DNA of 35,436 nucleotides from an uncultured Lachnospiraceae bacterium. GTDB taxonomy: Bacteria; Bacillota; Clostridia; Lachnospirales; Lachnospiraceae. Both the position numbers and the translations under genes were made by a program. The notes beneath the pieces were generated by a model. It worked only from the letters and a program-made list of their open reading frames with translations, made no database searches and was not told where the DNA came from. Positions 17,731-25,931 of the stretch are shown piece after piece. The DNA lies in NCBI GenBank assembly GCA_944380065.1, contig CALWGM010000150.1, positions 1 through 35,436 of the forward strand, in the 5' to 3' direction. The first letter of the stretch is position 1. Each line of letters begins with the position of its first letter.

Positions 17731-19593
17731 ATGTCTGTCCTTGATATGATTGAAAAAGAAAATGACATAAAGAGACTGGATCCCAGGCTCTGGCCTCAGC
17801 TGGCGCAGGAGATCCGGGAGTTTCTGATTGAACATATATCCAGAACCGGAGGTCATCTGGCCTCCAATCTGGGAGCGGTGGAGCTGACGATGGCTCTGCA
17901 CCTTGTGCTTAATTTCCCGGAGGATAAGCTGATCTGGGATGTGGGGCACCAGTCCTATACCCATAAGATCCTCACCGGGAGAAAGGCGGGGTTTGAGCAT
18001 CTGCGGCAGTATGGCGGAATGAGCGGATTCCCCAAACGGACGGAGAGCGACTGCGACTGTTTTGATACGGGGCACAGTTCTACTTCGGTTTCCGCCGGCC
18101 TTGGCTTTGCCAGAGCCAGGGACCTGCGGGGGGAAAGCTACCATGTGGTTTCCGTGATCGGCGACGGCGCGCTGACCGGCGGGCTGGCGTGGGAGGCGCT
18201 GAACAATGCGTCGGATCTGAAGACGAATTTTATGATTGTCCTCAATGACAATAAGATGTCTATCTCGGAAAATGTGGGAGGTCTGTCCAAGCATCTGGCT
18301 TCCCTGCGTACGGCCAGGGACTACCAGGAGTTTAAAAGCGATGTGCATTCTTCCCTGGAGCGCAGGCCCTACGGGGACAGGGTAGCCCGGCGGATCCATA
18401 AGATGAAGAGCAGCTTAAAGCAGCTTCTGATTCCTGGGATGATCTTTGAAAATATGGGAGTGACTTACCTGGGCCCTGTCAACGGGCATAATCTGACGGA
18501 TATGGTGCAGATTTTCCAGGAGGCCAAAAAGGTCAGCGGGGCGGTGGTCGTGCATGTACAGACAGACAAGGGGCGCGGCTACCTTCCGGCGGAGCTGAAC
18601 CCGGATCGTTTTCACGGGACGGGGCCGTTTGTGGTGGAGACCGGACAGCCGGTGAAGGCCAAGGAAAAGCCGGATTATACGGATGTGTTTTCCGCCGCCC
18701 TGTGCCGGGTGGCGGCGAAACAGGAGGACATTGTGGCGATTACGGCCGCTATGGCGGACGGGACCGGGCTGAAACGGTTCCGCAGCCAGTACCCGGAGCG
18801 TTTTTTTGACGTGGGGATCGCGGAAGGACACGCGGTGACTTTTGCGGCCGGAATGGCGGCGGCAGGGCTGCATCCGGTATTTGCCGTGTATTCCTCTTTC
18901 CTGCAGCGGGCGTTTGACGAGCTGGTTCATGATGTCTGTATCCAGAACCTGCCGGTGATCTTTGCGGTGGACCGGGCCGGGCTGGTAGGGGCGGACGGCG
19001 AGACCCACCAGGGGATTATGGATCTTTCCTATCTTTCCCTGATGCCGAATATGACGGTGATGGCGCCGAAAAACAAATGGGAGTTAGCGGACATGCTCTG
19101 GTTCGCCTCCCGCTGGCAGGGGCCGGTTGCCATCCGCTATCCCAGGGGTCAGGCTTATGACGGGCTGAAGGAATTCCGGTCCCGGATCGAATACGGCAGG
19201 AGCGAATGGCTGTATGAGGAGTCAGAGACGGTCATTTTTGCCGTGGGAAATATGGTGCAGCAGGCGATGAAGGTACGGGAGCTCCTGCATCAGAAGGGTC
19301 GCTCCTGTTCCCTGGTGAACGCGCGGTTTGTGAAGCCGGTGGATGCTGACGCAGTGAAAAAAGCGGCGCAGAGCCACCGCCTGATTGTTACGATGGAAGA
19401 GAATCTGCTTCATGGCGGATATGGCGATGCAGTGGGGGAATGTCTGGAAAAGACAGGACAGGATACCCGGCTCCTCTGTTTCGGGATTGAGGATCAGTTT
19501 GTCCCCCACGGGTCCGTGTCAGAGCTGCATGCACAGCTGAGACTGGATCCGGAGTCGGTGGCTGCAAAAATAGAAGAGGTTTTACTGGGATGA
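17731..19593 (+). CDS. dxs: 1-deoxy-D-xylulose-5-phosphate synthase
   Basis: 620 residues. This thiamine-diphosphate enzyme joins pyruvate and glyceraldehyde-3-phosphate in the first step of the MEP isoprenoid pathway. The ThDP motif starts at G-D-G-A-L-T-G-G (144-151) and ends at Asn173. His41, His73 (D-V-G-H-Q) and the Glu in G-I-A-E-G-H (about 365) occupy known cofactor and proton-transfer positions. The C-terminal transketolase domain is intact. GGAG precedes the ATG. The stop overlaps the tlyA start as ATGA. It pairs logically with ispA upstream. Confidence 0.97.
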   Translation: MSVLDMIEKENDIKRLDPRLWPQLAQEIREFLIEHISRTGGHLASNLGAVELTMALHLVLNFPEDKLIWDVGHQSYTHKILTGRKAGFEHLRQYGGMSGFPKRTESDCDCFDTGHSSTSVSAGLGFARARDLRGESYHVVSVIGDGALTGGLAWEALNNASDLKTNFMIVLNDNKMSISENVGGLSKHLASLRTARDYQEFKSDVHSSLERRPYGDRVARRIHKMKSSLKQLLIPGMIFENMGVTYLGPVNGHNLTDMVQIFQEAKKVSGAVVVHVQTDKGRGYLPAELNPDRFHGTGPFVVETGQPVKAKEKPDYTDVFSAALCRVAAKQEDIVAITAAMADGTGLKRFRSQYPERFFDVGIAEGHAVTFAAGMAAAGLHPVFAVYSSFLQRAFDELVHDVCIQNLPVIFAVDRAGLVGADGETHQGIMDLSYLSLMPNMTVMAPKNKWELADMLWFASRWQGPVAIRYPRGQAYDGLKEFRSRIEYGRSEWLYEESETVIFAVGNMVQQAMKVRELLHQKGRSCSLVNARFVKPVDADAVKKAAQSHRLIVTMEENLLHGGYGDAVGECLEKTGQDTRLLCFGIEDQFVPHGSVSELHAQLRLDPESVAAKIEEVLLG

Positions 19594-20399
19594 AAGAACG
19601 ACTGGACGTACTTTTGGTGAAAAGGAACCTGGCTCCCTCGCGGGAAAAGGCCAAGGCGATGATCATGGCCGGGAACGTATTCGTGGACAACCAGCGGGAG
19701 GATAAGGCCGGGGCTGTCTTTGAGGATTCTGTGGCCATAGAAGTACATGGAAATACATTGAAATATGTCAGCCGGGGCGGACTGAAGCTGGAAAAGGCGA
19801 TGGAACGCTTCGGGCTGGATCTTGCCGGGAAGGTCTGTATGGACATCGGCGCCTCCACCGGAGGATTTACAGACTGTATGCTGCAGAATGGGGCGGCAAA
19901 GGTTTATGCGGTGGACGTGGGCTACGGGCAGTTCGCCTGGAAGCTCCGGCAGGATGAGCGGGTGGTCTGCATGGAAAAGACCAATATCCGCTATGTGACG
20001 CCGGAGGATATCGGCGACGCGCTGGATTTCGCGTCTGTGGATGTGTCTTTTATTTCCCTGACGAAAGTGCTGATCCCGGCCCGGGAGCTTTTAAAGGACG
20101 GCGGACAGATGGCCTGCCTGATCAAGCCCCAGTTTGAGGCGGGAAAGGAAAAGGTAGGGAAAAAAGGTGTTGTCCGCGACCCGAAGGTCCATTTGGAGGT
20201 GGTGGAACGAATCCTCTCCTTTGCTGTGGAAAACGGTTTTTCTGTACTGCATCTGGATTATTCCCCGATCAAGGGGCCGGAGGGGAATATCGAATACCTG
20301 GTGCATCTGAAAAAAGACGGACGCGGGACAATGGCGGAAGAGATCAGCGCCGCTGCGGTGGTTGCGGCGGCCCATGGGGAGCTGGACAAAGAGAAATGA
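19590..20399 (+). CDS. tlyA: TlyA family rRNA 2'-O-methyltransferase
   Basis: 269 residues. The N-terminal S4 domain (about 1-60, E-R-L-D-V-L-L-V-K-R) is followed by an FtsJ-type SAM methyltransferase domain with motif I D-I-G-A-S-T-G-G-F-T at 85-94. A-V-D-V-G-Y-G-Q and the K-P-Q-F-E-A-G block near residue 180 are also present. Family members methylate 16S and/or 23S rRNA cytidines and have also been called hemolysin A. The short N-terminus matches type I or II ambiguously, so the exact targets cannot be fixed. It has four-base overlaps with dxs and nadK. The counterpart in B. subtilis is YqxC at the same position. Confidence 0.93.
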   Translation: MKERLDVLLVKRNLAPSREKAKAMIMAGNVFVDNQREDKAGAVFEDSVAIEVHGNTLKYVSRGGLKLEKAMERFGLDLAGKVCMDIGASTGGFTDCMLQNGAAKVYAVDVGYGQFAWKLRQDERVVCMEKTNIRYVTPEDIGDALDFASVDVSFISLTKVLIPARELLKDGGQMACLIKPQFEAGKEKVGKKGVVRDPKVHLEVVERILSFAVENGFSVLHLDYSPIKGPEGNIEYLVHLKKDGRGTMAEEISAAAVVAAAHGELDKEK

Positions 20400-21259
20400 A
20401 ACGTTTTTATATCATTACCAATGAACAGAGGGATCCGAACCTGGCCGTCACACATTCGATCCAGGATTATATCGCGGCCAGGGGGGGATACTGCAATTTT
20501 TTCCTGAGCAGCAAGATTGACTGGGCAGACCGGGTGCTGGCTTCTCTGAGCAAAGAGGAGGTGAACGCCGAGTGCGTGATTGTGCTGGGCGGCGACGGAA
20601 CACTGGTGCGGGCAGCCAGGGATATGGCGGGGATCGGGGTTCCGCTGATCGGCGTGAACCTGGGAACCTTAGGGTATCTGTGCGAGCTGGACAAAATTTC
20701 CGTTTTCCCGGCCATCGACCGGATGTTTGAAGACCAGTATGAGGTGGAGGACCGGATGATGTTAGAGGGCTACAGCCTGGTGGACGGGGCGCAGTCGGAG
20801 GCGACGGCTGCCATGAATGACATTGTGATCCACCGGGTGGGAAGCGCGCAGATCATCAACCTGGTAATCCGCGTGGGGGGCGAGTATCTGACCACCTACA
20901 GCGCCGACGGGGTGATAATTTCCACGCCCACCGGGTCCACCGGCTACAGTATGTCGGCCGGGGGGCCGATCGTGGATCCGAAGATCAAGCTTCTTCTGAT
21001 TACGCCGATCAATCCCCAGTCGTTTTCCAGCCGCAGCATTGTGGTGGGGGCAGACGCGCAGATCGAGGTGATGCTGGTAAAGCGCCGGCCGGAGGAAGAC
21101 GAGACGGCGGAGGTCAGTTTTGACGGCGACCGTTTCATGCATATGCGGATCGGCGACCGGATCCTGGTCAAAAAGGCGGAAGGGTGCGCCAAGGTCATGA
21201 AATTGAACCAGCTGAGTTTCCTGCAGATCCTGAGGAAGAAGATGCAGGAATACCGCTGA
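20396..21259 (+). CDS. nadK: NAD kinase
   Basis: 287 residues. It phosphorylates NAD+ to NADP+. The diagnostic G-G-D-G-T-L lies at 65-70, N-D-I-V-I-H at 141-146, and the Gly-rich T-P-T-G-S-T-G-Y-S-M-S-A-G-G-P block at 177-191. ATG 20396 overlaps the tlyA stop. The gene lies between tlyA and argR. B. subtilis has no gene there, but a ppnK at this spot is common in Clostridia. NADPH produced downstream of this enzyme would serve the isoprenoid and tetrapyrrole steps, although that link is only inference. Confidence 0.95.
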   Translation: MKRFYIITNEQRDPNLAVTHSIQDYIAARGGYCNFFLSSKIDWADRVLASLSKEEVNAECVIVLGGDGTLVRAARDMAGIGVPLIGVNLGTLGYLCELDKISVFPAIDRMFEDQYEVEDRMMLEGYSLVDGAQSEATAAMNDIVIHRVGSAQIINLVIRVGGEYLTTYSADGVIISTPTGSTGYSMSAGGPIVDPKIKLLLITPINPQSFSSRSIVVGADAQIEVMLVKRRPEEDETAEVSFDGDRFMHMRIGDRILVKKAEGCAKVMKLNQLSFLQILRKKMQEYR

Positions 21260-21287
21260 TAGAACAGAAGTCGGGGGAAGATTTATC

Positions 21288-21764
21288 ATGAAAGAAAAAA
21301 GACATGCGAAGATTCTGGAGATTATACGCCGGGAGGAGGTCGGCACGCAGGAAGAGATGTGCGACCTCCTGAATAAATCCGGCTATCATGTGACGCAGGC
21401 TACCGTGTCCAGGGATATCCGCGAACTGAAGCTGAGCAAGGTGGCGGTAAGCGGGGGACGTCAGAAATATGTCCTTTTGTCAGATGTGCAGGACTCCATG
21501 GACGCGAAATATATCCGCGTCTTCCAGGAGGGCGTGGTTTCCATTGATATGGCGCAGAATATCTTAGTGATCAAAACGGTGGCCGGTATGGCGATGGCTG
21601 TGGCCGCCTCCCTGGATTCCATGAATCACCATGAGATTGTGGGGAGCATCGCGGGGGACGATACCATCATGTGCGCGGTGCGCACCGTGGAGGATACCAT
21701 CAACCTGATGAGGCAGCTGAAAAAGCTGCTCCGTCTGGATGATTCTGCAGATGAGAGAGAGTAG
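21288..21764 (+). CDS. argR: Arginine repressor ArgR/AhrC
   Basis: 158 residues. The N-terminal winged helix-turn-helix (about 18-50) carries the recognition sequence Q-A-T-V-S-R-D-I-R-E-L-K-L. The C-terminal oligomerisation and arginine-binding domain ends with the G-S-I-A-G-D-D-T-I signature (119-127), with the Asp pair that contacts arginine. As a hexamer it represses arginine synthesis and may activate catabolism. The Gly-rich site upstream (GGGGGAAG) precedes ATG 21288. Its place before recN is conserved in Firmicutes. I see no clear ARG box next to it. Confidence 0.95.
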   Translation: MKEKRHAKILEIIRREEVGTQEEMCDLLNKSGYHVTQATVSRDIRELKLSKVAVSGGRQKYVLLSDVQDSMDAKYIRVFQEGVVSIDMAQNILVIKTVAGMAMAVAASLDSMNHHEIVGSIAGDDTIMCAVRTVEDTINLMRQLKKLLRLDDSADERE

Positions 21765-21776
21765 AAAGGGCAGAAC

Positions 21777-23465
21777 ATGTTACTGAATTTGCACGTGAAG
21801 AATCTGGCGCTGATCCGGGAAACGGAGGTGAACTTCGGTTCCGGACTCAATATCCTCACCGGGGAGACGGGAGCCGGAAAGTCCATTATCATCGGTTCCA
21901 TCAACCTGGCGCTGGGGGCAAAAGTGCCGAAAACCATTCTCCGGGAAGATGCGGACTCTGCTTTCGTAGAGCTGGTATTTTCTGTAGACCAGCCGCACCA
22001 GGCGGAGGCTCTGGCGGAGTTAGAGGTGTTCCCGGAAGACGGGGAGATCATTATGAGCCGCAGGATTCTGGCTACCGGGAGGAGCGTCTGCCGGATCAAT
22101 TCCGAGACGGTTTCCGCCGCCCAGATGCGGCGGGTAGCTTCGCTGCTGATCGACATTCACGGCCAGCATGAGCACGAGTCCCTGCTGGCCAAAAAGAACC
22201 ATATGAAATACCTGGACAGCTATGCCAAAAAGGAGCTGGAAGGGAAATTGCAGGAGCTCTCCTCCTGTTTTCAGGTGTACGCGGCCTGTAAAAAAGAGCT
22301 GGAGGAGGCGTCTCTCGATGAGGAACAGCGGGCCAGGGAATTGTCCTTCCTGCAGTATGAGGCGGATGAGATCGCCGGGGCGGGACTGTGTCCGGGAGAA
22401 GATGAGGAGCTGGAGGCTGACTACCGGAGGCTGGCCCACGGCAGGAAAATCTTAGAGGCCGCGGCGGAATGCAGGGAGCTCTGCGCAGAGGGGATGAGCT
22501 GCGCCTCCGACCAGATCGGCTCGGCAGTCCGGGCGCTGCTGTCCGCAGCGGAATATGACGAAGCTCTGTCCGGACTGGCCGGACAGCTGCAGGAGATTGA
22601 CAGCCTGCTGGCAGATTTCAACCGGGATCTCTCCGGGTATCTGGACGATTTTGAATTTTCAGAAGAGCGTTTTTCGGAGGTGGAAAAACGGCTGGATCTG
22701 ATCAACCAGCTGAAGGCCAAATACGGCAGAACCATCGAACTGATACTGGAACAGAAAAAGGAAAAAGAGGCGGCGGTGGAAAAGCTGCTGCATTTTGAGG
22801 AATACAGACAGGGACTGCAGCAGAAACTGAGAGAAGCAGAAGAAAAATTAGAGCATATCTCGGCGGAGGTATCCCGGATCCGGAAATCAAAAGCGGCAGA
22901 ACTCACGGCGGCGGTGCGGGACGCCCTGCTGTCCCTGAATTTCCTGGACGTACAGTTTGAGATGGAGTTTACAAAGCTCAGTCACTATACGGCAAACGGG
23001 TGGGATGAGGCGCGCTTCCTGATCTCCACCAATCCGGGGGAACTTTTAAAGCCTCTGGACTCGGTGGCTTCCGGCGGCGAACTCTCCCGGATTATGCTGG
23101 CGCTGAAAACGGTGCTGGCGCAGAATGACGAGACGGAGACGCTGATTTTTGATGAAATTGACAGCGGGATCAGCGGACGGACCGCCCAGATGGTGGCGGA
23201 AAAGATCAAACTCACCGCAGGTAGCCATCAGGTGATCTGCATTACCCACCTGCCCCAGATCGCGGCGATGGCGGACACGCATTTTCTGATTGAAAAAACT
23301 TCCAGCGACGCGTCGACGATTTCCAGCATCCGTATGCTGGATCGGGAGGAAAGTATCGCGGAACTGGCGCGTATGCTGGGCGGCGTAAAGATCACGGATA
23401 CCGTTTTGGAGAACGCCAGAGAAATGAAAGATATGGCAGATGCGGTAAGAACATACAGTGTGTAA
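21777..23465 (+). CDS. recN: DNA repair protein RecN
   Basis: 562 residues, an SMC-like ATPase recruited early to double-strand breaks. The Walker A motif G-E-T-G-A-G-K-S is at 29-36. Long coiled-coil arms fill about 155-390 (with a Glu/Lys/Leu-rich region at 180-370). The ABC signature S-G-G-E-L-S-R is near 430 and the Walker B L-I-F-D-E-I-D-S-G near 455. The length is normal. AAAGGG lies before the ATG at 21777, 12 bases after argR. It ends the operon, as a strong terminator follows 26 bases later. Confidence 0.97.
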   Translation: MLLNLHVKNLALIRETEVNFGSGLNILTGETGAGKSIIIGSINLALGAKVPKTILREDADSAFVELVFSVDQPHQAEALAELEVFPEDGEIIMSRRILATGRSVCRINSETVSAAQMRRVASLLIDIHGQHEHESLLAKKNHMKYLDSYAKKELEGKLQELSSCFQVYAACKKELEEASLDEEQRARELSFLQYEADEIAGAGLCPGEDEELEADYRRLAHGRKILEAAAECRELCAEGMSCASDQIGSAVRALLSAAEYDEALSGLAGQLQEIDSLLADFNRDLSGYLDDFEFSEERFSEVEKRLDLINQLKAKYGRTIELILEQKKEKEAAVEKLLHFEEYRQGLQQKLREAEEKLEHISAEVSRIRKSKAAELTAAVRDALLSLNFLDVQFEMEFTKLSHYTANGWDEARFLISTNPGELLKPLDSVASGGELSRIMLALKTVLAQNDETETLIFDEIDSGISGRTAQMVAEKIKLTAGSHQVICITHLPQIAAMADTHFLIEKTSSDASTISSIRMLDREESIAELARMLGGVKITDTVLENAREMKDMADAVRTYSV

Positions 23466-23479
23466 AAAGAAAAATGAAA

Positions 23480-23485
23480 TATAAT
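23480..23485 (+). promoter_or_regulatory. Possible spoIVB promoter -10 overlapping the recN terminator
   Basis: TATAAT at 23480-23485 extends to TATAATA. GTGTA 15 bases upstream (23460-23464) loosely matches a sigma-G/sigma-F pattern. The predicted start at about 23492 falls on the first base of the terminator stem. This is weak evidence. The terminator would otherwise leave spoIVB without a promoter. Confidence 0.3.
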
Positions 23486-23491
23486 AAAAGA

Positions 23492-23517
23492 GGGTGCCTG
23501 TAAAGGCATCCTTTTTT
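23492..23517 (+). terminator. Rho-independent terminator after recN
   Basis: GGGTGCCT (23492-23499) pairs with AGGCATCC (23504-23511), including one G-T pair, with loop GTAA, followed by TTTTTT. An A-rich stretch precedes it. The spoIVB ribosome binding site starts only 20 bases later. Confidence 0.85.
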
Positions 23518-23552
23518 CATGGGAAAATATGTGGCAAAGGAGGAAACATTCC

Positions 23553-24803
23553 GTGGACAGGGACATCCGGGCAGAAAAAAAAGACGTTTTACATTTTTAC
23601 AGAACATACAGGGGAAGGATCTTCGGCATTTACCTGCTTGGGCTGCTTGGCTTCGCGGGACTTTCTCTCCAGGACTATATCCCGGAAACGCTGTCTGTAC
23701 AGAAGGGGACGGAGGTTTCTCTCGGCCATTTTCTGCCGGTGACGAAAACCGTGAAATCCGGAGACGGGACGGTGGAATCCTTCGGGATGCTGAGCACCAA
23801 AGAATGCGGCACTTATGAGATGGAAGTCCGTCTGCTGGGGATCATTCCGGTTGGGGATGTGACGGTCCATATCGTGGACGATACCAAGGTGATCCCCGGC
23901 GGCGTGCCCATCGGCATATACGTCCACACAGACGGGGTGCTGGTGGTGGACGCCGGGGATGTGGAGACAGAAAACGGGAGCCAGAAGAGCCCGGCCAGGC
24001 ATATCCTGAAGGCCGGGGACTATATTTTAGCAGTCAACGGCCAGCCGGTTTCTGAGAAAGAAGAACTGATCCGGCAGGTGAATGCTTCCGGCGGTGAAGC
24101 GGTGGTTCTGACCGTCAGCCGGGAAGGGGAGCAGATGGAATGTGAGGTTACTCCGGTAAATTGCGGGAACGGGCAGTACCGCATCGGGGCATGGGTGCGG
24201 GATGACATGGCCGGGATCGGCACGCTGACCTATGTGGACGCAGAGGGAAATTTCGGGGCGCTGGGGCACAGTATCAGCGACACGGATACGGAGAGCCAGG
24301 TGGATATGTCAGAGGGAAAAGCGTATCTGGCGGAGGTCGTCCGCATTGTGCGCGGGGAGAAGGGAAATCCCGGCGAGTTAGTGGGACAGATCCAGTATTA
24401 TGCCGGAAATGAAATCGGGGTAATTGAGGAAAATAACGAGGAGGGAATTTACGGAACCTTAAGTTCCCTGCCGGAGGAACTGCAGGACATGCAGCCGGTG
24501 CCGGTGGGGTATAAACAGGAGATTAAAAGCGGCGCGGCGCAGATTTTCGTGGAGCTGGACGGGGAATTTGCCTCTTACGACATCGAGATCGACCAGGTAG
24601 ATCTCAATCCCTCCGAGACCAACAAAAGCATCCGTTTCCGTGTGACAGACCAGAACCTGATCGACAGGACCGGAGGTATTATCCAGGGACTGTCCGGGGC
24701 GCCGATCCTGCAGGACGGGAAGATCATCGGAGCGGTCACCCATGTGTTTGTGTCCGACCCGCAGGAGGGATATGGGATTTTCATAGAAGATATGCTGGAA
24801 TAG
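23553..24803 (+). CDS. spoIVB: Stage IV sporulation protein B (SpoIVB serine peptidase)
   Basis: 416 residues from GTG 23553. It is made in the forespore, crosses the inner membrane and signals to activate pro-sigma-K processing in the mother cell. An N-terminal membrane anchor lies at about 22-38, and a PDZ domain at about 110-200 (L-K-A-G-D-Y-I-L-A-V-N-G). The S55 peptidase domain has His239 in G-A-L-G-H-S-I-S-D and Ser381 in G-L-S-G-A-P-I. The GTG is preferred because AAAGGAGG at 23536-23543 lies nine bases upstream. An in-frame ATG at 23529 precedes that site and has none of its own. It is conserved between recN and spo0A. Confidence 0.94.
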   Translation: MDRDIRAEKKDVLHFYRTYRGRIFGIYLLGLLGFAGLSLQDYIPETLSVQKGTEVSLGHFLPVTKTVKSGDGTVESFGMLSTKECGTYEMEVRLLGIIPVGDVTVHIVDDTKVIPGGVPIGIYVHTDGVLVVDAGDVETENGSQKSPARHILKAGDYILAVNGQPVSEKEELIRQVNASGGEAVVLTVSREGEQMECEVTPVNCGNGQYRIGAWVRDDMAGIGTLTYVDAEGNFGALGHSISDTDTESQVDMSEGKAYLAEVVRIVRGEKGNPGELVGQIQYYAGNEIGVIEENNEEGIYGTLSSLPEELQDMQPVPVGYKQEIKSGAAQIFVELDGEFASYDIEIDQVDLNPSETNKSIRFRVTDQNLIDRTGGIIQGLSGAPILQDGKIIGAVTHVFVSDPQEGYGIFIEDMLE

Positions 24804-24831
24804 GAAAGATTTGGAAATGGTATTGACCTGC

Positions 24832-24865
24832 CTCGACAAAAAATCTCCCTTCTTCATTTTATAAT
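24832..24865 (+). promoter_or_regulatory. Candidate Spo0A-activated promoter of spo0A with 0A box
   Basis: CTCGACA at 24832-24838 is the reverse complement of TGTCGAG, a 6/7 match to the 0A box TGTCGAA. A perfect TATAAT lies at 24860-24865. The box overlaps the start of the -35 position (24837-24842), where no TTGACA-like sequence is seen, as in Spo0A-activated sigma-A promoters. Confidence 0.5.
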
Positions 24866-24908
24866 ACATTTGTCCTCAAAAAAATGGAAGAAAAGGAGTG
24901 TTAATGCG

Positions 24909-25703
24909 TTGATAAAAGTAGCGATTGCCGACGATAATGAAAATATGGTCCGAATGCTGACGGATCTTGTTTCCCGGGACAACGAGCTTCATGTGGTGGG
25001 AACCGCCAGGAACGGGGAGGAGGCCTGCGAAGTGATCCGGGAAAAAGAGCCGGATATTGTACTGCTGGATATTGTGATGCCAAAGTTGGACGGGCTGGGG
25101 GTCATGGACCGAATGAACAAAGATAAAAATATGAAGAAACATCCGGATTTTATTATTATCAGCGCGATTGGGCAGGAGAATGTGACGGAAGACGCGTTCC
25201 GGCTGGGGGCGTCCTATTATATCATGAAGCCCTTTGACCAGGAGGCGCTGCTGGCCAGGATCAAGCTGACGAAAAACAGTATGGCGAAGCAGCCCGGAAA
25301 GATCCGGCAGAATGAACGGCTTGCAGACGGGCGCGGGGAGAGGATGCACAGCCTGGAAAGCGATGTGACCAATATCATCCACGAGATCGGCGTCCCGGCG
25401 CACATCAAGGGCTACCAGTATCTCCGGGAGGCGATCATTATGTCGGTCAACGACATCGAGATGCTGAATTCCATCACGAAGATCCTCTACCCCACCATAG
25501 CGAAAAAATACCAGACAACCTCCAGCCGTGTGGAACGGGCGATCCGGCACGCCATAGAAGTAGCCTGGAGCAGGGGAAAAATGGATACCATCGACGAATT
25601 ATTCGGATATACCATACATAACGGGAAGGGAAAACCGACAAATTCGGAGTTTATCGCGCTGATTGCCGACAAGATCCGCCTGGATTACAGGCAGCATACC
25701 TGA
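24909..25703 (+). CDS. spo0A: Sporulation master response regulator Spo0A
   Basis: 264 residues from a TTG start. The receiver domain (1-120) carries the acidic pair Asp8-Asp9, the phosphoacceptor Asp54 in V-L-L-D-I-V-M-P and Lys in M-K-P-F-D. The C-terminal Spo0A DNA-binding domain (about 150-260) contains the recognition helix region [16 protein letters not shown]. Phosphorylated Spo0A binds 0A boxes to start sporulation. The TTG at 24909 puts I-K-V-A-I-A-D-D-N at the N-terminus as in other Spo0A proteins. AAAAGGAG at 24891-24898 is ten bases upstream. An ATG at 24904 nearer the site is in another frame and stops after two codons. Confidence 0.95.
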   Translation: MIKVAIADDNENMVRMLTDLVSRDNELHVVGTARNGEEACEVIREKEPDIVLLDIVMPKLDGLGVMDRMNKDKNMKKHPDFIIISAIGQENVTEDAFRLGASYYIMKPFDQEALLARIKLTKNSMAKQPGKIRQNERLADGRGERMHSLESDVTNIIHEIGVPAHIKGYQYLREAIIMSVNDIEMLNSITKILYPTIAKKYQTTSSRVERAIRHAIEVAWSRGKMDTIDELFGYTIHNGKGKPTNSEFIALIADKIRLDYRQHT

Positions 25704-25706
25704 GGG

Positions 25707-25732
25707 CGGGGCTGCAGACTGCCCCGGTTTCT
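25707..25732 (+). terminator. Probable terminator after spo0A
   Basis: CGGGGC (25707-25712) pairs with GCCCCG (25721-25726) around an eight-base loop containing CTGCAG, followed by GTTTCT. The stem is short but GC-only, and the tail has few T. Confidence 0.55.
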
Positions 25733-25809
25733 GCTGAAATAAGGAAAACGTTGAAGTAAATAAAAATCCTTTTGGAAAAAAAGCCCCGAAATATGAAAAA
25801 TCTCTGGTT

Positions 25810-25838
25810 TTGGCAGGGAAAATATAGTATCATGTAAT
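25810..25838 (+). promoter_or_regulatory. Candidate promoter for glgA
   Basis: TTGGCA (25810-25815), a 17-base spacer and TGTAAT (25833-25838). TATAGT at 25823-25828 is an alternative -10. The leader to the glgA ATG is about 90 bases and holds a GGGCGCCC palindrome at about 25909-25916. Confidence 0.5.
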
Positions 25839-25931
25839 CAATGAGCCGGAAAAGTGAGAGATTTTTTATGTGGGGTGATCCCTGTTGGGAGGGGATACCT
25901 TTATGGGCCGGGCGCCCAGGAAAGGGGTAAT

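Noticed and set aside
24870-24908. Upstream TTG start for spo0A at 24870
   Set aside because: It lies immediately after the predicted -10 with no ribosome site, and would add a Lys-rich extension not found in Spo0A.
25854-25931. N-terminal extension of GlgA from GTG 25854
   Set aside because: The family's K-H-I-L-F-A-S-S-E begins exactly at ATG 25932, which has its own AAAGGGG site. The extension overlaps the leader.
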